64,000 nucleotides of DNA, taken from Alitta virens (Eukaryota > Annelida > Polychaeta > Phyllodocida > Nereididae). Of this stretch, positions 42,701-52,755 are shown in pieces (position 1 is the first letter of the stretch; every line of letters starts with the position of its first letter). Where the stretch lies: NCBI GenBank assembly GCA_932294295.1, contig OW028580.1:8523374-8587373 (forward strand), read 5' to 3'. The notes beneath the pieces are model-generated. The model saw only the letters and a list, made by a program, of their open reading frames with translations. It was not told the DNA's origin and ran no database searches. The translations under genes were made by a program, and so were the position numbers.

Positions 42701-45700
42701 CATTGTCAGCAAATCTTGATCTTGATTATGAGAGACTATAAGCGCACACCAAGTATGAGAGGTCACAAACCAACAGTTTTGGACCTAAAATGTCTACAAG
42801 TCGTCATATGGAACTCGCTCGATGTTTATAGATCACAAATCAGTCATCTGTACAGTACCTGAACAGTGGGATTTCTACGGCAGCAGCCTTGACAGCACAG
42901 GATTGATTGGACCAAAGCAAAGGCAAATTCAGCAATCCCAAAAATGATGAAGAATGACGACATAATGATGTTGGGAGTCTGTAATATCAAAATGAAAGTT
43001 CTTTAACACGTGTATTTACAGGGTGCTTCCTAAAACTTGCAACAGGCATCTCCTCTCGGGATAGCTCTAGGTTACTCAAATGCTTATGAGGTCTTTTTAA
43101 AGTTTGCCACATTTAGTCAGGGCTATAAGCTATTGGTCTGGTGACATTTTTGATCTTGTAATGTCAGATAATATCAGAGTCTGAATTATCGAAAGGCATG
43201 CTGCAACACATATCACAGAAATCAGACTTGCAGAAAAGTTTACAAATAAGAGATTCCCTAGTTACTACAATCCCAAAGCAACAGAAAATATAATATTTGC
43301 ACAGAATCCTTCTTCAATGCTTTTTGTACATGCATATATATACTATGGTAGTAGATGATAAGAAGGTTGGTTTCAGTTTTGATCCAGCAAGGACATAAAA
43401 TCAAAACAGAGATATTTAATGGCATTCCAAAGGTACTCTTTGAATCTACAACTAATCTGGAAAAATCTGATGATTTTGGACGAGGATGGTTTGTTTAATA
43501 AGACCAAAAAGACAGAAAATTGATCAGAATCCAAAATAGGACTTTCCACCCAAAAGATGTCAATGGCCTACCTTCTTATTAAAATTGAATCTTTGGTCAA
43601 GAAAGGTGTCGTTCTTTTTGTGTGTATCATTGCAGCTGCATGCGATCACTGCAATTGAGGTGATAACAAAAGAGGTAGCAGTAGCTGCTGGTGCAAGTGT
43701 TTATGCTGCACCCTGTACATATAAGTTCTCAGAAAAGTATATAGCCCTTGTAGAATTATTTATTTTCTATTGAATTCATATAGCTTATTAAACCCTATAA
43801 ATCAAGTTTTGAAATGTATGTATTGTACCTCTTGATGGCCTTTAATACAGTAGTAGTAATACCAGTCAAAATCATCACAGCCAGCAGCAATGCTCAGCGC
43901 CCCCTGTGTGATAATACTGATAACACAGGCACAGGATAAGATCGAGAAGACCATGGTGGTGATCACCTTAAATAGATTTTAAAAGTAAATATTATCAGAG
44001 AGGAAACACGTGCATCTAAAATGAGTACAATGCATTATAACGACTCTCTTTTGGCAAATGAGATTTCTGGATTCACATGTTATCCTCTCTTATTTAGCTT
44101 CCAAGTCGAAGACATGTGCTGTAAGGGAATGAAATGCAAACATAGAAGCAAAACAAGATTGGACTTCAAGTCATACAACAGCAAAAGAAAGTTATTATAT
44201 CATTTACTTTCTTACATATAAATGCTGAATTTGCTATGAAAATGGCATGAAGAAAATGTCACTGGATAAGTATTGTACAGTTTCAAAAGAATATGAAAGC
44301 AAATTGATTTCAGAGTTGAAAAGAAAATATATAATTTATACTCATACTGTGCAGTTGTTTGGATGGGCACCAGCTACAATTCCAAAAGCTCCAGCAATAA
44401 CTATCTGTGAAAAAATGTATACACATGATTACAAGGTCAGTCTCAGCCAGTAAATATATGTACAATGCATGAAACAAGTCACTGAATAACTATACATTTT
44501 ACACTAATACAATCCAAAGACCTATGTACTAGACAATTGCATATAACCTCCTTACAGCACTATAGTATGAACTAAGTTTATTAAACCGATTTGTTTGTAG
44601 CATGGAGTTTGGAGAAGGTGACAAACCTCCAGCAAAAATAATGTTTGCGATGTGCATGTTTCAAAAGTATTTCAGATCATATTGTGTAAAATAATTGACT
44701 GAAAATGTGCAATAATCTCTAGTTTTCTATGGTCTAATGTGTTTTGTAAACCTATATGTACAGCATATCAGCTACATTGTTAAAACAGTTGTGTAGTATA
44801 ACCGAGAAAAGATAAAAAAATCCTTAACTAGGTCCTGGGATTTGATTGAACATAAGCATGATAAGTATCTGGCCTGGTCCAATGCTGCATAATTAGGATA
44901 CTATGGCCTGAAAAATAATACGTTTTAATTACTTAAAAATTATCTAGATAAAAAATGTCCATGTATTGAATACAATAATAGTCATTATGAATAGCTGAAT
45001 ATAAACTGGAGTTTCAAAAGGGTGAATTCTTGGCCCTTTATTATAAATAATCTAAATGAAACTAGCATTAAGCTACGAATATATGTCATCCGCTGTCATT
45101 CACTTTTTCGGTGTTGTTCTGGATGAAAATATGAGCTGGTGAGAGCATCTAAATCTAATATCAAACAAACCAACATAGGAATCATGAATAGCTTAAAAAA
45201 TATTTTACCAATATTTGCTCAAAATAATATATATAATGCTTTAATATTGCCACATATGAATTACGGTATTACAATTTGGAAAAACAATCTTGCAAATTAA
45301 TAACTTTACAAGAAAAGGCCATTAGTCTAAGAGTTATTATGAAAACAGGATACAGAGCACATTATTTAAGGGTTTATTCATTTTAAAGATAAGGGACCTC
45401 TGTGCACTACATGACTATACCTTCTGCTACAAATATATCTACTGCCTGAAATCTCTTGGACTACCTGCTGCGAGTCATGCTAGGCAGGCCATTAGTTATA
45501 AATTTCCTCATTCCTTCAATAAATAGCATGCCTGACAATATCTAAATCAGAATTTACACTCATTCTGTCAGTTTCTTTAAAACCTTAATTAATGCCAAAT
45601 TTGTCAAAGCTATATATATATCAATATGCACTAGACCAGACTGCTGAGCTTTATTGAATCGGAGCTATAATTCCATTTTCGCTGAGTATGTGAGTTCACG

Positions 45701-46549
45701 AGGCACCATAGTCTGTGAGTATACAGTTGATATAGTTATAAGTAATAATATAAGGGGGGGGGGGGAGGGGATAGGGGGTTTCCCCAGCCGCGATGACGGG
45801 ATCATTTTGGAAGAGTCCTCCAGCTCTACACGGTTTTAATGTTAACAATATTTATATTTTTTAATAGAATAAAAAGCGCAAATAAATGTGATCTGCATCT
45901 GAATGTGAAAACAGTATGCAAGAAAAGCCTTAGCCTAGGAGAGAAAAATAAAATGTGCAAGAATACTCACGAAAGGTGTCGCCCACCATCCAGTAGAAAT
46001 GACCCACATGTAGTTGTAATCAATGACTGCGAGTCCAATATTCAGGCCAACTAAAAATGCTGCCATGATAATCTGCATGGAACCCATGACTTTGGAGATT
46101 TTTTTTCTGTAATTGCCATAAGCGCCTAATGAGGTCTGAAATTCCAAAGTCGCTTCACATTGTGATACATGATACTACTCAGAGAACTTAACTTAGACTT
46201 ACTATGATCAAGAATGTCAAAATATTATTTTAGAAACGTTTGCTTGGTGCTCAATTTTAAACCATTAGGTGATGACAAATATTGGTTCATATTTTGGACT
46301 GCATGGCATATATTAAAAGACCCTGGAAGGTGATGACTTTAGTGACAAACTTTACAGTCATTTATCAATTTATTTATAAAATAAGGCAATTAAGTATTAA
46401 AATTGCCAAACCAAAACCTGCTTCTGTGCTGGCACAACAACAACATATTGCAGTTGTTGTTGTGGAGTTGCAACAACATTTTGCGACATTGGCTGCTGCA
46501 GGGCTGACCCGCCATTGATGTAAACAAACTGTCCTGTTGGTGGCTGCAT
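39719..46549 (-). CDS. MS4A/CD20-like four-pass membrane protein, gene A (complete)
   Basis: Exons (minus): 46549-46418, 46135-45971, 44404-44348, 43966-43829, 42978-42859, 42187-42115, 39903-39719, giving 870 nt and 289 residues with every junction in phase. The N-terminus is cytosolic and Gln/Pro-rich (MQPPTGQFVYINGG). TM1 is GSMQIIMAAFLVGLNIGLAV; TM2 crosses the STGWWATPF / IVIAGAFGIVAGA junction; TM3 is MVFSILSCACVISIITQGAL; TM4 is IIMSSFFIIFGIAEFAFALV followed by a Cys cluster (LCCQGCC) likely to be palmitoylated. The C-tail ends VVQPPPYNLK, a PPxY motif of the kind that binds WW domains of Nedd4-type ligases. The ATG follows a TTTTTCAG acceptor, so a 5' UTR exon lies upstream. Introns carry SINEs and a LINE piece. 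A plasma-membrane or vesicle role is inferred from the family; the partner is unknown. Confidence 0.85.
40565..40720 (+). mobile_element. tRNA-derived SINE in intron 6 of gene A
   Basis: GGTGGTCTCGTGGTAAGACA is A-box-like and GGTTCTACC is a partial B box. The body contains GTTTGGACGAGACGTTAAAT, a SINE 3' domain word also approached at 61.0 kb (GATGAGGCGTTAAACAA). Confidence 0.6.
40860..41690. other. Intron 6 of gene A, nothing recognised
   Basis: I see no coding signal. TTGGATCTCCAGAG / CTTTGGGTCTCTTGAG / CCTCTTGAGAGATC words at 41350-41420 form a weak local repeat. Confidence 0.35.
41695..41800 (+). repeat. SINE-like repeat, GTGTGGACTC family (copy 4)
   Basis: TCTATGCTGAGGCAAGTAAT, CATGGGGTGAATGTGTTACA and GTGGACTCC. 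It lies about 80 bp from the next copy in the same orientation. Confidence 0.65.
41878..41995 (+). repeat. SINE-like repeat, GTGTGGACTC family (copy 5)
   Basis: TGTCTATGCTGAGGCAAGTA, GGGGTAAATGTGTAACATTG, TGTGGACTCAAAAGCC and TTCTGGCAGCTAGTCATATA: the most complete copy in the window. Confidence 0.7.
45060..45640 (+). mobile_element. LINE post-RT fragment in intron 2 of gene A
   Basis: Broken frames read GVVLDENMSW, then LPIFAQNNIYNAL and ILPHMNYGITIWKNN, the region after the RT domain of non-LTR elements (Y.all.ph..Y....W). It has many stops and the opposite orientation to gene A. Confidence 0.6.
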
Positions 46550-47113
46550 TCTGAAAAATTAACAACATATAAGATAGTTATTAACATATTCACAAAACTC
46601 TGTCTATTATGGATGCCATAGAGGACATTTATAACACAAAATCAAAGAAACTGCCAAATATTGTGAACTAAACTAGTTGGAATATTTGGCAGAATTATGT
46701 GTGTAATATCTTCGCTGTTTTCTATTAATTCAAACAGCCTATTACATACACATTAGAGATCATGATAATTTTCTTGCAAGACACTTGCAAAAGATTATGC
46801 TGTCAAAATCGTTTGAGTGGTGACATATTTTTGGATTTTGAATTTGTTTACTTACATTGCCTTGATTAAGCTTGCCTTGTTAAGCCCCAGTCACACATAG
46901 CTGTTTTTGCCGTAGTGAACCCGTAGAATGACGTAACGGTTACGTAACAGCTTTTTTCGCCGGGTTGGCGACCGATTATGGTGGAAAAAAGGGGAGGGCA
47001 TCACCCGCCGGGTTCTACGAGTTACCCCCCGGGTTCTATGGGTGACTCGGTGGGTTGTAGGAGTAAGCCGGCGGGTTGTAGGAGTAACTCGACAGCTTCC
47101 AGGAGTATATATT

Positions 47114-47367
47114 AAAAGGCTGTTGCTCCCCTAATATTAGTCCGATTTTCGCCAAATAAGACTGAATTGTAGTATAGTTTATACTGATTCCATACGTGTT
47201 TTTGGATTGAAAATATACCAAATATTAAGCCAGTTATTCGTCTGAGAACGTAGCTAGGTTGGCGGAGGCAAACAGTGGTGCTCACTCAAGCGTCAGTATG
47301 AACAATCCTACAATCCAGTCTTTATTTGACGAGAATCGGACTAATATTAGGGGAGCAGCAGCCTTTT
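47114..47367. mobile_element. 254-bp MITE inserted in the outer Harbinger element
   Basis: About 60-bp inverted repeats: AAAAGGCTGTTGCTCCCCTA at the left and TAGGGGAGCAGCAGCCTTTT (rightmost part) at the right, with ATATTAGTCCGATT inside both. TTAA can be read as target duplication on both sides (47112-47115 and 47366-47369). Confidence 0.8.
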
Positions 47368-47517
47368 AAAGTTTATACAACCCTCCCCCCCCCCCCACCT
47401 CGCCTACGCTGATGCCCTAAACTCCCTGCTTGGCCACGGGTCCCAGGGGTGATTGGCGGGTATCGCCGCGTATCCACGGGTAGCCGTCGGGTTGGAGCTG
47501 GGAAGCGCGTTGCGTTA

Positions 47518-47574
47518 AGCCACTGTCACACGGGCCGGTTGTGCCGTAGTGAACCCGTAGTATTACGTAATAGT
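47518..47574 (+). repeat. Left terminal inverted repeat of inner Harbinger
   Basis: It contains GGCCGGTTGTGCCGTAGTGA and the palindromic ATTACGTAAT, a possible transposase or MADF-protein binding site. Confidence 0.85.
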
Positions 47575-47764
47575 TGCGGAAATCGCTACCCGGCTCGAAG
47601 CCGGCGGCCCCAATACGGCCACCCGTGGATACCCGTGGATACCCGTGGATACCCGTCAAGCACCCGTGGGACCCTTGGCCAAGCCGTGAAACCCGGCCCC
47701 GGTAGCCGGTTGTGCCATGCTTGCATGGCACAACCGTAGAAATCTCACGGGTGAAAAAAAAAAA

Positions 47765-48020
47765 ACCCGTGGAAGCCGGCGGGTGACCCGTGAAAGCCGG
47801 CGGGTGACCTGTAGAAGCCGGCGTGTGACCCGTAGAAGCCGGCGGGTTACCCGTAGAAGCCGGCGGGCGACCCGTAGAACCCACGAATTAACCGTCCCTA
47901 ATTTCACCCTTTGGTATAGCCGGCGGCTTGTTGAGGGGTTCTACGGTTAACCCGCCGGCTTTGACGGTTAACCCGCCGGCTTTGACGGTTAGCCCGGCGG
48001 CTTCCACGGTCAACCCGCCG
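47765..48020. repeat. 21-bp subterminal repeats in both orientations
   Basis: Five and a half units of ACCCG(T)GAAGCCGGCGGGTG type lie at 47765-47881. After 60 bp the same unit appears inverted (TTGACGGTTAACCCGCCGGCT, 21 bp apart) at 47940-48020. Degenerate units also lie in the outer element at 46995-47100, and single units at 52125-52150 near the other end. Such arrays are expected transposase-binding regions. Confidence 0.85.
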
Positions 48021-48138
48021 GCTTGCATAGCAAGCAATCGTGTTTGCCCAGTGTCATCCTGTGTGGATCCAATGCGACGCAATGACGCAATGAGCTGGGT
48101 TTATTATGTAATCACAGTGGGGTACGTTATCCAGGCAG

Positions 48139-48146
48139 TATATAAA
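48139..48146 (+). promoter_or_regulatory. TATA box of the MADF-protein gene
   Basis: GCAGTATATAAAG ends about 89 nt before the ATG at 48235. Confidence 0.65.
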
Positions 48147-48234
48147 GATTGACCAGTGGCTATCAGATCATTCAGCATCTTGCTACCAAATTGAGAAGAC
48201 AAAGAATACACTGCTCCAGAAAATATTTTTTATC

Positions 48235-48513
48235 ATGCCGATGAAGAAAATTACTGCACCTAGGACCAGGACAACTGCAGTTCCTGCTGAGGACACAGAG
48301 AAATCGCTTTCTTCACTTCAAGCCAGCGATGATGAAGTATCTTCTGCTTCATCAAAGAAGAAGAGTGCTCTTCCTGTGAAGGAGAAGATGGCCAAGAAGT
48401 CTGCACCTGCCAAGCGGACTGTACCTGCCAAGCGGACTGTACCTGCCAAGAGACGAAAAATTGCCACGAGGTCATCCTCAGATGCTGTCAGCACGGATGA
48501 GTCCCAGAAGTCT

Positions 48514-48547
<34 letters not shown>

Positions 48548-49740
48548 CTGCTCCTTCACCTGTGCCTGCTCCTGCACCTGCAACTTCTCCTGACACTTCA
48601 CCTGCTCGCTCTGCAGGTCCTGCATCACCTGTTTTCTCAGGTAGAGGAAATGAGCCTCGGAAGAAGCAGGATAAGCGTTTCCTGCCACACCAGGATGAAC
48701 AGGAAGTTGCGGATTGGTACCGGGACCACCCGATATTTTATGACCGGACCCTATCGGAATATAAGGACTCCGGGAAGAAGACGGCCCTCCTTAATGCAAT
48801 GGCTGCCAAGTTGAGTGTCTCCTGCACCGGTTTGCAACTCAGGACTTGGCTGGAATCCATCAGGACTAGTGCCGGAAAACTTATGAGGCAGGGGCCATCC
48901 GGAACTGCCAAGAGAAATCCCACAGAGAAAGAACAGTGGATATGTGCCAACTTCGGATTTCTAGTTGACCATATCACTAGAATTCCCAGTCGACAAGGAA
49001 GCAATGTTCTTTCAAAAAGACTTGCAAAAGACAACAGCAGCAGTGCTGCAGAAGAATTCGGGCCCCTGGAGATTTCGGATGACCCGGATATTTCCATGGA
49101 TATCCCCCCAGCTCCTGCCAAGCGTTCCAAGGGCGGCCCCTACAAGAAACGTAGACAGGAACCCCAGGAGGAACCCCATCAGCAAAGAAGAATGGACGAG
49201 CTCATGGAATTGGCCAGGAGCTCAACAGGTGCCCTGCAGGCATCTTTTCATCAAATGGCTGCTGCTGCTCCTCCTCCTCCTCCTCGTCATCCAGCAGATC
49301 TCCACGAAAGGAGAATCCGGGCGATGGGAGATTACATCGTTGCGGAGTGCCTGATGATGGACACGGACACATTCGATGACTTTCATACGCAGCTGATGCC
49401 TATGATTTTCCAATTAAAAGGAAACCTTATGAGGAACAAAAGGCAGCAACAGCAACCCCAGCACCAGCAGCAGCACCAGCAGCAGCACCAGCAGCAGCAC
49501 CAGAAGCAGCACCACCAGCAGCACCACCAGCCGCAGCACCAGCAGCAGTTCTTCGCTCCTCCTCCTCCTCCTCCTCCTGGGCTTCAGTACACGACCACCC
49601 TGAGTCCACAAAAGAATTGGCCACCTGCAACTGCAGCTGGACCTTCTTCACTGCCTCCTTCTGGCCCTCCGTCGATGATTTCTGAAATGCCACCTAGTAG
49701 CTCAACACCACTCAATATGAGCCAGTATCTCAACTTGTAG
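48235..49740 (+). CDS. Harbinger accessory DNA-binding protein (MADF-type)
   Basis: A single-exon 501-residue protein. Residues 1-90 are Ser/Lys-rich with repeats (PAKRTVPAKRTVPAKRRK) that look like a nuclear localisation signal; 92-118 is an Ala-Pro repeat. Residues ~155-250 resemble a MADF domain (a Myb/SANT relative): QEVADWYRDHPIFYD, KTALLNAMAAKLSV, LQLRTWLESIRTSAGKL. A second basic patch is SKGGPYKKRRQEP. The tail has Gln-His and Pro tracts. In known PIF/Harbinger elements the second protein carries a Myb-like domain, binds the transposase and DNA ends, and brings the transposase into the nucleus; I infer the same here. The frame is intact from ATG to stop and converges on the transposase gene. 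Confidence 0.85.
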
Positions 49741-49754
49741 ACAACCAACTTGTA

Positions 49755-49858
49755 GACAACCCCGGCCTTTTTCAAGGCCAAACAACCCCGGCCTTTTTCA
49801 AGGCCAAACAACCACGGCCTTTTTCGAGGCCAAACAACCCCGGCCTTTTTCAAGGCCA
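49755..49858 (+). repeat. Four 26-bp hairpin repeats after the MADF gene
   Basis: Units of ACCCCGGCCTTTTTCAAGGC plus CAAACA, exactly 26 bp apart. Each contains a small hairpin (GGCCTT..AAGGCC). One inverted unit lies at 50638-50664 just past the transposase stop. Confidence 0.9.
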
Positions 49859-50664
49859 CCAAATCCTCCCAAAAGAGCACGCCTTGTACACATATTTGTG
49901 TTAACAATCAATCAAAAAAAAAAGTTCCCAAAACCCTCCAAACTTTTCTCTATCTTTGTCCAAAAAATAATAATATTTTAGTACAAAATAAACTTGTTCA
50001 TATTTCCTTTGGATTAGATCACAATATTTCTTTATTATACACTTGAACTATCTTTCAGTAGATTGCATATTATCACACTTTACTGAAGTTTTCATATTTC
50101 TTTAGCAAACAAATTTGTTACTAACTTAATAATTTTGAGCAAAGAAGACACCATTTTTTTGGTTCAGAACTGCCGTAGTTGTTTCTTGTTCAGAAGTGCC
50201 ATACTTTTTTTTTGTTCAGAAGTGCCGTAGTTGTGTCTTGTTCAGAAGTGCCGTATTATTTTTTTTGCTTCAGAACTGCCGTAGTTTTTTCTATTATACT
50301 GCAATGAAAATAATGAAAGTACGGCACTTCTGAACAAAAAAAAAGTACGGCACTTCTGAACAAGAAACAACTACGGCACTTCTGAACAAAAAAAATCTTC
50401 TTTGCTAAATATTAGTAACCCTGACACCACCACACTTAAGTTAATTGCAACTTTGTTTCCTATAAGGAAATATGAAAACTTTATTAAACCAAAAAAAAAA
50501 AAAAAATACAGGCATTTCTGAACAAAAACCAACTACGGCACTTCTGAACCAATAACATATTTTGTGTGGGTCAGACAGGAACTTTTTTTTTTATTACACA
50601 AGAAGTGTACATGGTCTGCTCTTTTGGGAGGATTTGGTGGCCTTGAAAAAGGCCGGGGTTGTTT
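49755..50664. repeat. Imperfect ~0.9-kb palindrome between the convergent Harbinger genes
   Basis: Outer arms: GGCCACCAAATCCTCCCAAA and AGAGCA (49853-49878) against the complement at 50617-50642. Inner arms: TTTTCATATTTC, TTTAGCAAA, AGCAAAGAAGA and several TTGTTCAGAAGTGCCGTAG units (50085-50300) against their complements (50320-50550). AATAAA signals occur on both strands (49987-49992 plus; 50479-50484 minus). Both transcripts should end in this shared sequence and could pair with each other or fold back. Confidence 0.8.
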
Positions 50665-50677
50665 TGTGGTTTCTTTA

Positions 50678-52015
50678 TTATACCATGTCATCTTGCCATG
50701 GCACACTTCCTTCCTCTGAATTAACATAGTCTACCAGGTACTGCCGTTGACTCTTGGCTACACCAGTCATTGAATGGCCTCTAGTGGGTGGTGGCATTTC
50801 ATCAATTTCTCCAGCTGCCCTCCAAGTTCCTGGGGTGATTACATGTGTGACTGGATCTTCCTGGTCCACCATTTTGTTCTGGGCAGTTGGATATCTTACT
50901 CTCATCAGATTGTGGAGGCAGCAGCATGCAAGGACTATGGATTCCACTGTCTTGGTCCTCTGTGGCATGGTAGTCAGGAGACACCTGAACCTTGCTGAAA
51001 GGATATCAAATGCATTTTCCACAATTCTTCTTGCCCGGGAGAGTCGGTAATTGTATATCCTCTGCTCCTTGGTCATGTTTCTTAGGGGCAGTGGCTTCAT
51101 CAGCCAGGTTTTCAAAGGAAAGGCATCATCTCCGACAATGAAGTAGGGAAGAGGTCTTTCACCAGGAACGATTGGTTCAGGTGGCGGTAACCCAAGGGTC
51201 CCTTCTTCAAGTGCTTCCCTCAGGACTGTCGTGCTAAATACTCCTCCGTCCGATCCAGCTCCGTTAGCTCCACAGTCTACATTAAGGAACTTGTAGTCAG
51301 CATCCACAAGAGCCATGAGTACAATGGAGTGGTATCCCTTGTAGTTGTAGTACACGGAACCACCTTTGGGAGGACATTTGATGGCCACATGCTTTCCATC
51401 AATGGCTCCAACACAATGAGGAAAGTTCCATCTCGAAAAGAATAGTTCAGCGACTTTTCTCCACTCTTCTGGAGTTGAGGGGCAGGTCAGGAGTTCTTCG
51501 GAATACTCTGCAATTATGGCTTCACAGACTTCTCGAATTATCAAGCTGATGGTGTTGTGGGCCACTCTAAAGCCATACATGAGGGACTTGTAGCTGTTTC
51601 CAGTTGCCAAATAGCGCAGGGTGATGGCAAGTCTGTGTCCTGGGTCCAAAGCTTCCCTCATACAGCTGTTTTGTTTTCTAATCCTATGATCAATTTTGCC
51701 AACGATCTCTCGGAAAATGGCTGGTTCCATTCTCATAAAGTTGGTATAACTTGTGGTGTCTTCGTGGAACAGTTCTCTCAGTAGACGTTCATAATATCCC
51801 ATCTGCGGTCTTCTCAACAGCCAAGGCTTCACCCAAAATCTCCTCCTCCTCTTCCTCCTCCTGGCTGCCAGTTCTCTTTCTTCTTCTCTCTTCCTCTCCT
51901 CCTCCTCCTCCTCAGCTAGTGCTTCCATACAAGCAAGTTGTAAAATAAGTGTATAATTGGCCTGAGCAGCTAGTAGTAGCAAGGCTCTATTTCGTTGGGG
52001 TTGATGCATGTACAT
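50678..52015 (-). CDS. PIF/Harbinger transposase (DDE)
   Basis: A single-exon 445-residue protein. The N-terminus has a Glu/Arg-rich coiled region (30-60). Residues 135-165 look like a helix-turn-helix (TGNSYKSLMYGFRVAHNTIS). The catalytic core follows: VGAIDGKH with Asp206, GANGAGSDGGVF with Asp256, and RARRIVENAFDIL with Glu333, the DDE triad of the HARBI1-like family. All three residues are present and there is no internal stop, so activity is possible. The stop overlaps an AATAAA (TAATAAA). It should cut and paste the element with the MADF-type partner into TWA sites. Confidence 0.93.
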   Translation of the reverse strand: MYMHQPQRNRALLLLAAQANYTLILQLACMEALAEEEEEERKREEERELAARRRKRRRRFWVKPWLLRRPQMGYYERLLRELFHEDTTSYTNFMRMEPAIFREIVGKIDHRIRKQNSCMREALDPGHRLAITLRYLATGNSYKSLMYGFRVAHNTISLIIREVCEAIIAEYSEELLTCPSTPEEWRKVAELFFSRWNFPHCVGAIDGKHVAIKCPPKGGSVYYNYKGYHSIVLMALVDADYKFLNVDCGANGAGSDGGVFSTTVLREALEEGTLGLPPPEPIVPGERPLPYFIVGDDAFPLKTWLMKPLPLRNMTKEQRIYNYRLSRARRIVENAFDILSARFRCLLTTMPQRTKTVESIVLACCCLHNLMRVRYPTAQNKMVDQEDPVTHVITPGTWRAAGEIDEMPPPTRGHSMTGVAKSQRQYLVDYVNSEEGSVPWQDDMV

Positions 52016-52072
52016 GGTCTTTCCTCTTCAGCAGCCGGAGACAGAATGATGGAGAACAACAGATGCAGCCCC

Positions 52073-52080
52073 TATTTATA
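52073..52080 (-). promoter_or_regulatory. TATA box of the transposase gene
   Basis: Minus-strand GTATAAATAGGGGC, about 58 nt upstream of the ATG at 52015, just inside the right terminal repeat. Confidence 0.65.
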
Positions 52081-52209
52081 CATTTTTGGCAAATTCCACG
52101 AGATAGCCAGCCACGAGATAGTTAACCCGTGGAAGCCGGCGGGTTACCCGCCGGGTGCTGCCCCGCCCCTTTTTGCTGCCGCCAAACCGGCGGAAAGAGC
52201 TGTTACATA

Positions 52210-52266
52210 ACTATTACGTAATACTACGGGTTCACTATGGCACAACCGGCCCGTGTGACAGTGGCT
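52210..52266 (-). repeat. Right terminal inverted repeat of inner Harbinger
   Basis: Complement of the left repeat with one mismatch. It is followed directly by the ~67-bp right end of the outer element. Confidence 0.85.
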
Positions 52267-52336
52267 TAACAATTGCGTAATACTACGGGTTCACTACGGC
52301 AAAACCGGCTAGTGTGGTAAGATGACTGGGGCTTTA

Positions 52337-52755
52337 GACAGCTGATGCCAAGCTAGCAAAAGGCAGGTGGGGCAGGAAAAATCACATCCTTTGAGTAACT
52401 GCTACTGCTCGGCTAAACACAGCTAAATTGCTTTAATTTGTGAGACAAGGGATTATTCATAAATTTGTGGTTATGATACAATTAGTGCCCTGCTTGTCAG
52501 ACATATTGAAATCGTTTTGATAGATAACATTTGTGCTTCTAAACAAATTTTGAAGACACATCATTTTATATCAATGTTTGTTCAGACTACTTCAGTTATT
52601 TGTATATGATACATGTAATAAGAGTCAAGCATTTCGCATCAGCAATATTAGCTATCTTATCTGCAGTAGCTGAATTGGCTATATTGAAGGAATAACGATC
52701 TAATGTTTTGAAAGTTTTGAGAACTGATATACTATAATATGTTAATGCTAAAGAG
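52337..52755. other. AT-rich DNA, nothing recognised
   Basis: No coding or structured signal between the Harbinger elements and the LINE tail. Confidence 0.4.

Larger units (their letters stand above)
47518..52266. mobile_element. Inner, apparently complete PIF/Harbinger element
   Basis: Terminal inverted repeats start AGCCACTGTCACACGGGCCG at 47518 and end in the complement at 52266. They agree over about 57 bp with one mismatch (CCGTAGTG against CCATAGTG), a sign of recent activity. TTAA overlaps both borders, so the exact 3-bp target site (TTA or TAA) is ambiguous. It contains the two genes typical of the superfamily, both uninterrupted, each with a TATA box just inside the end, pointing toward each other. 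It sits about 65 bp from the right end of the outer element. Confidence 0.88.
46883..52333. mobile_element. Outer PIF/Harbinger element (host of a nested insertion)
   Basis: The ends are AGCCCCAGTC (46883) and GACTGGGGCT (52324-52333), flanked on both sides by TTA (46880-46882 and 52334-52336), the 3-bp TWA target duplication typical of PIF/Harbinger. Without the inner element the outer one is only about 700 bp, so it is non-autonomous. Its inner TIR sequence (TTTGCCGTAGTGAACCCGTAG) is shared with the inner element, so it belongs to the same family. Confidence 0.85.

Noticed and set aside
47417..47950. Several overlapping long open frames in both strands at the left end of the Harbinger elements
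   Set aside because: They follow the 21-bp GC-rich tandem repeat, whose period is divisible by three and free of stops; not genes.
48260..49907. Open frames opposite and overlapping the MADF-type gene
   Set aside because: Low-complexity shadows of the Ala-Pro, Gln-His and Pro codon runs of the real gene.
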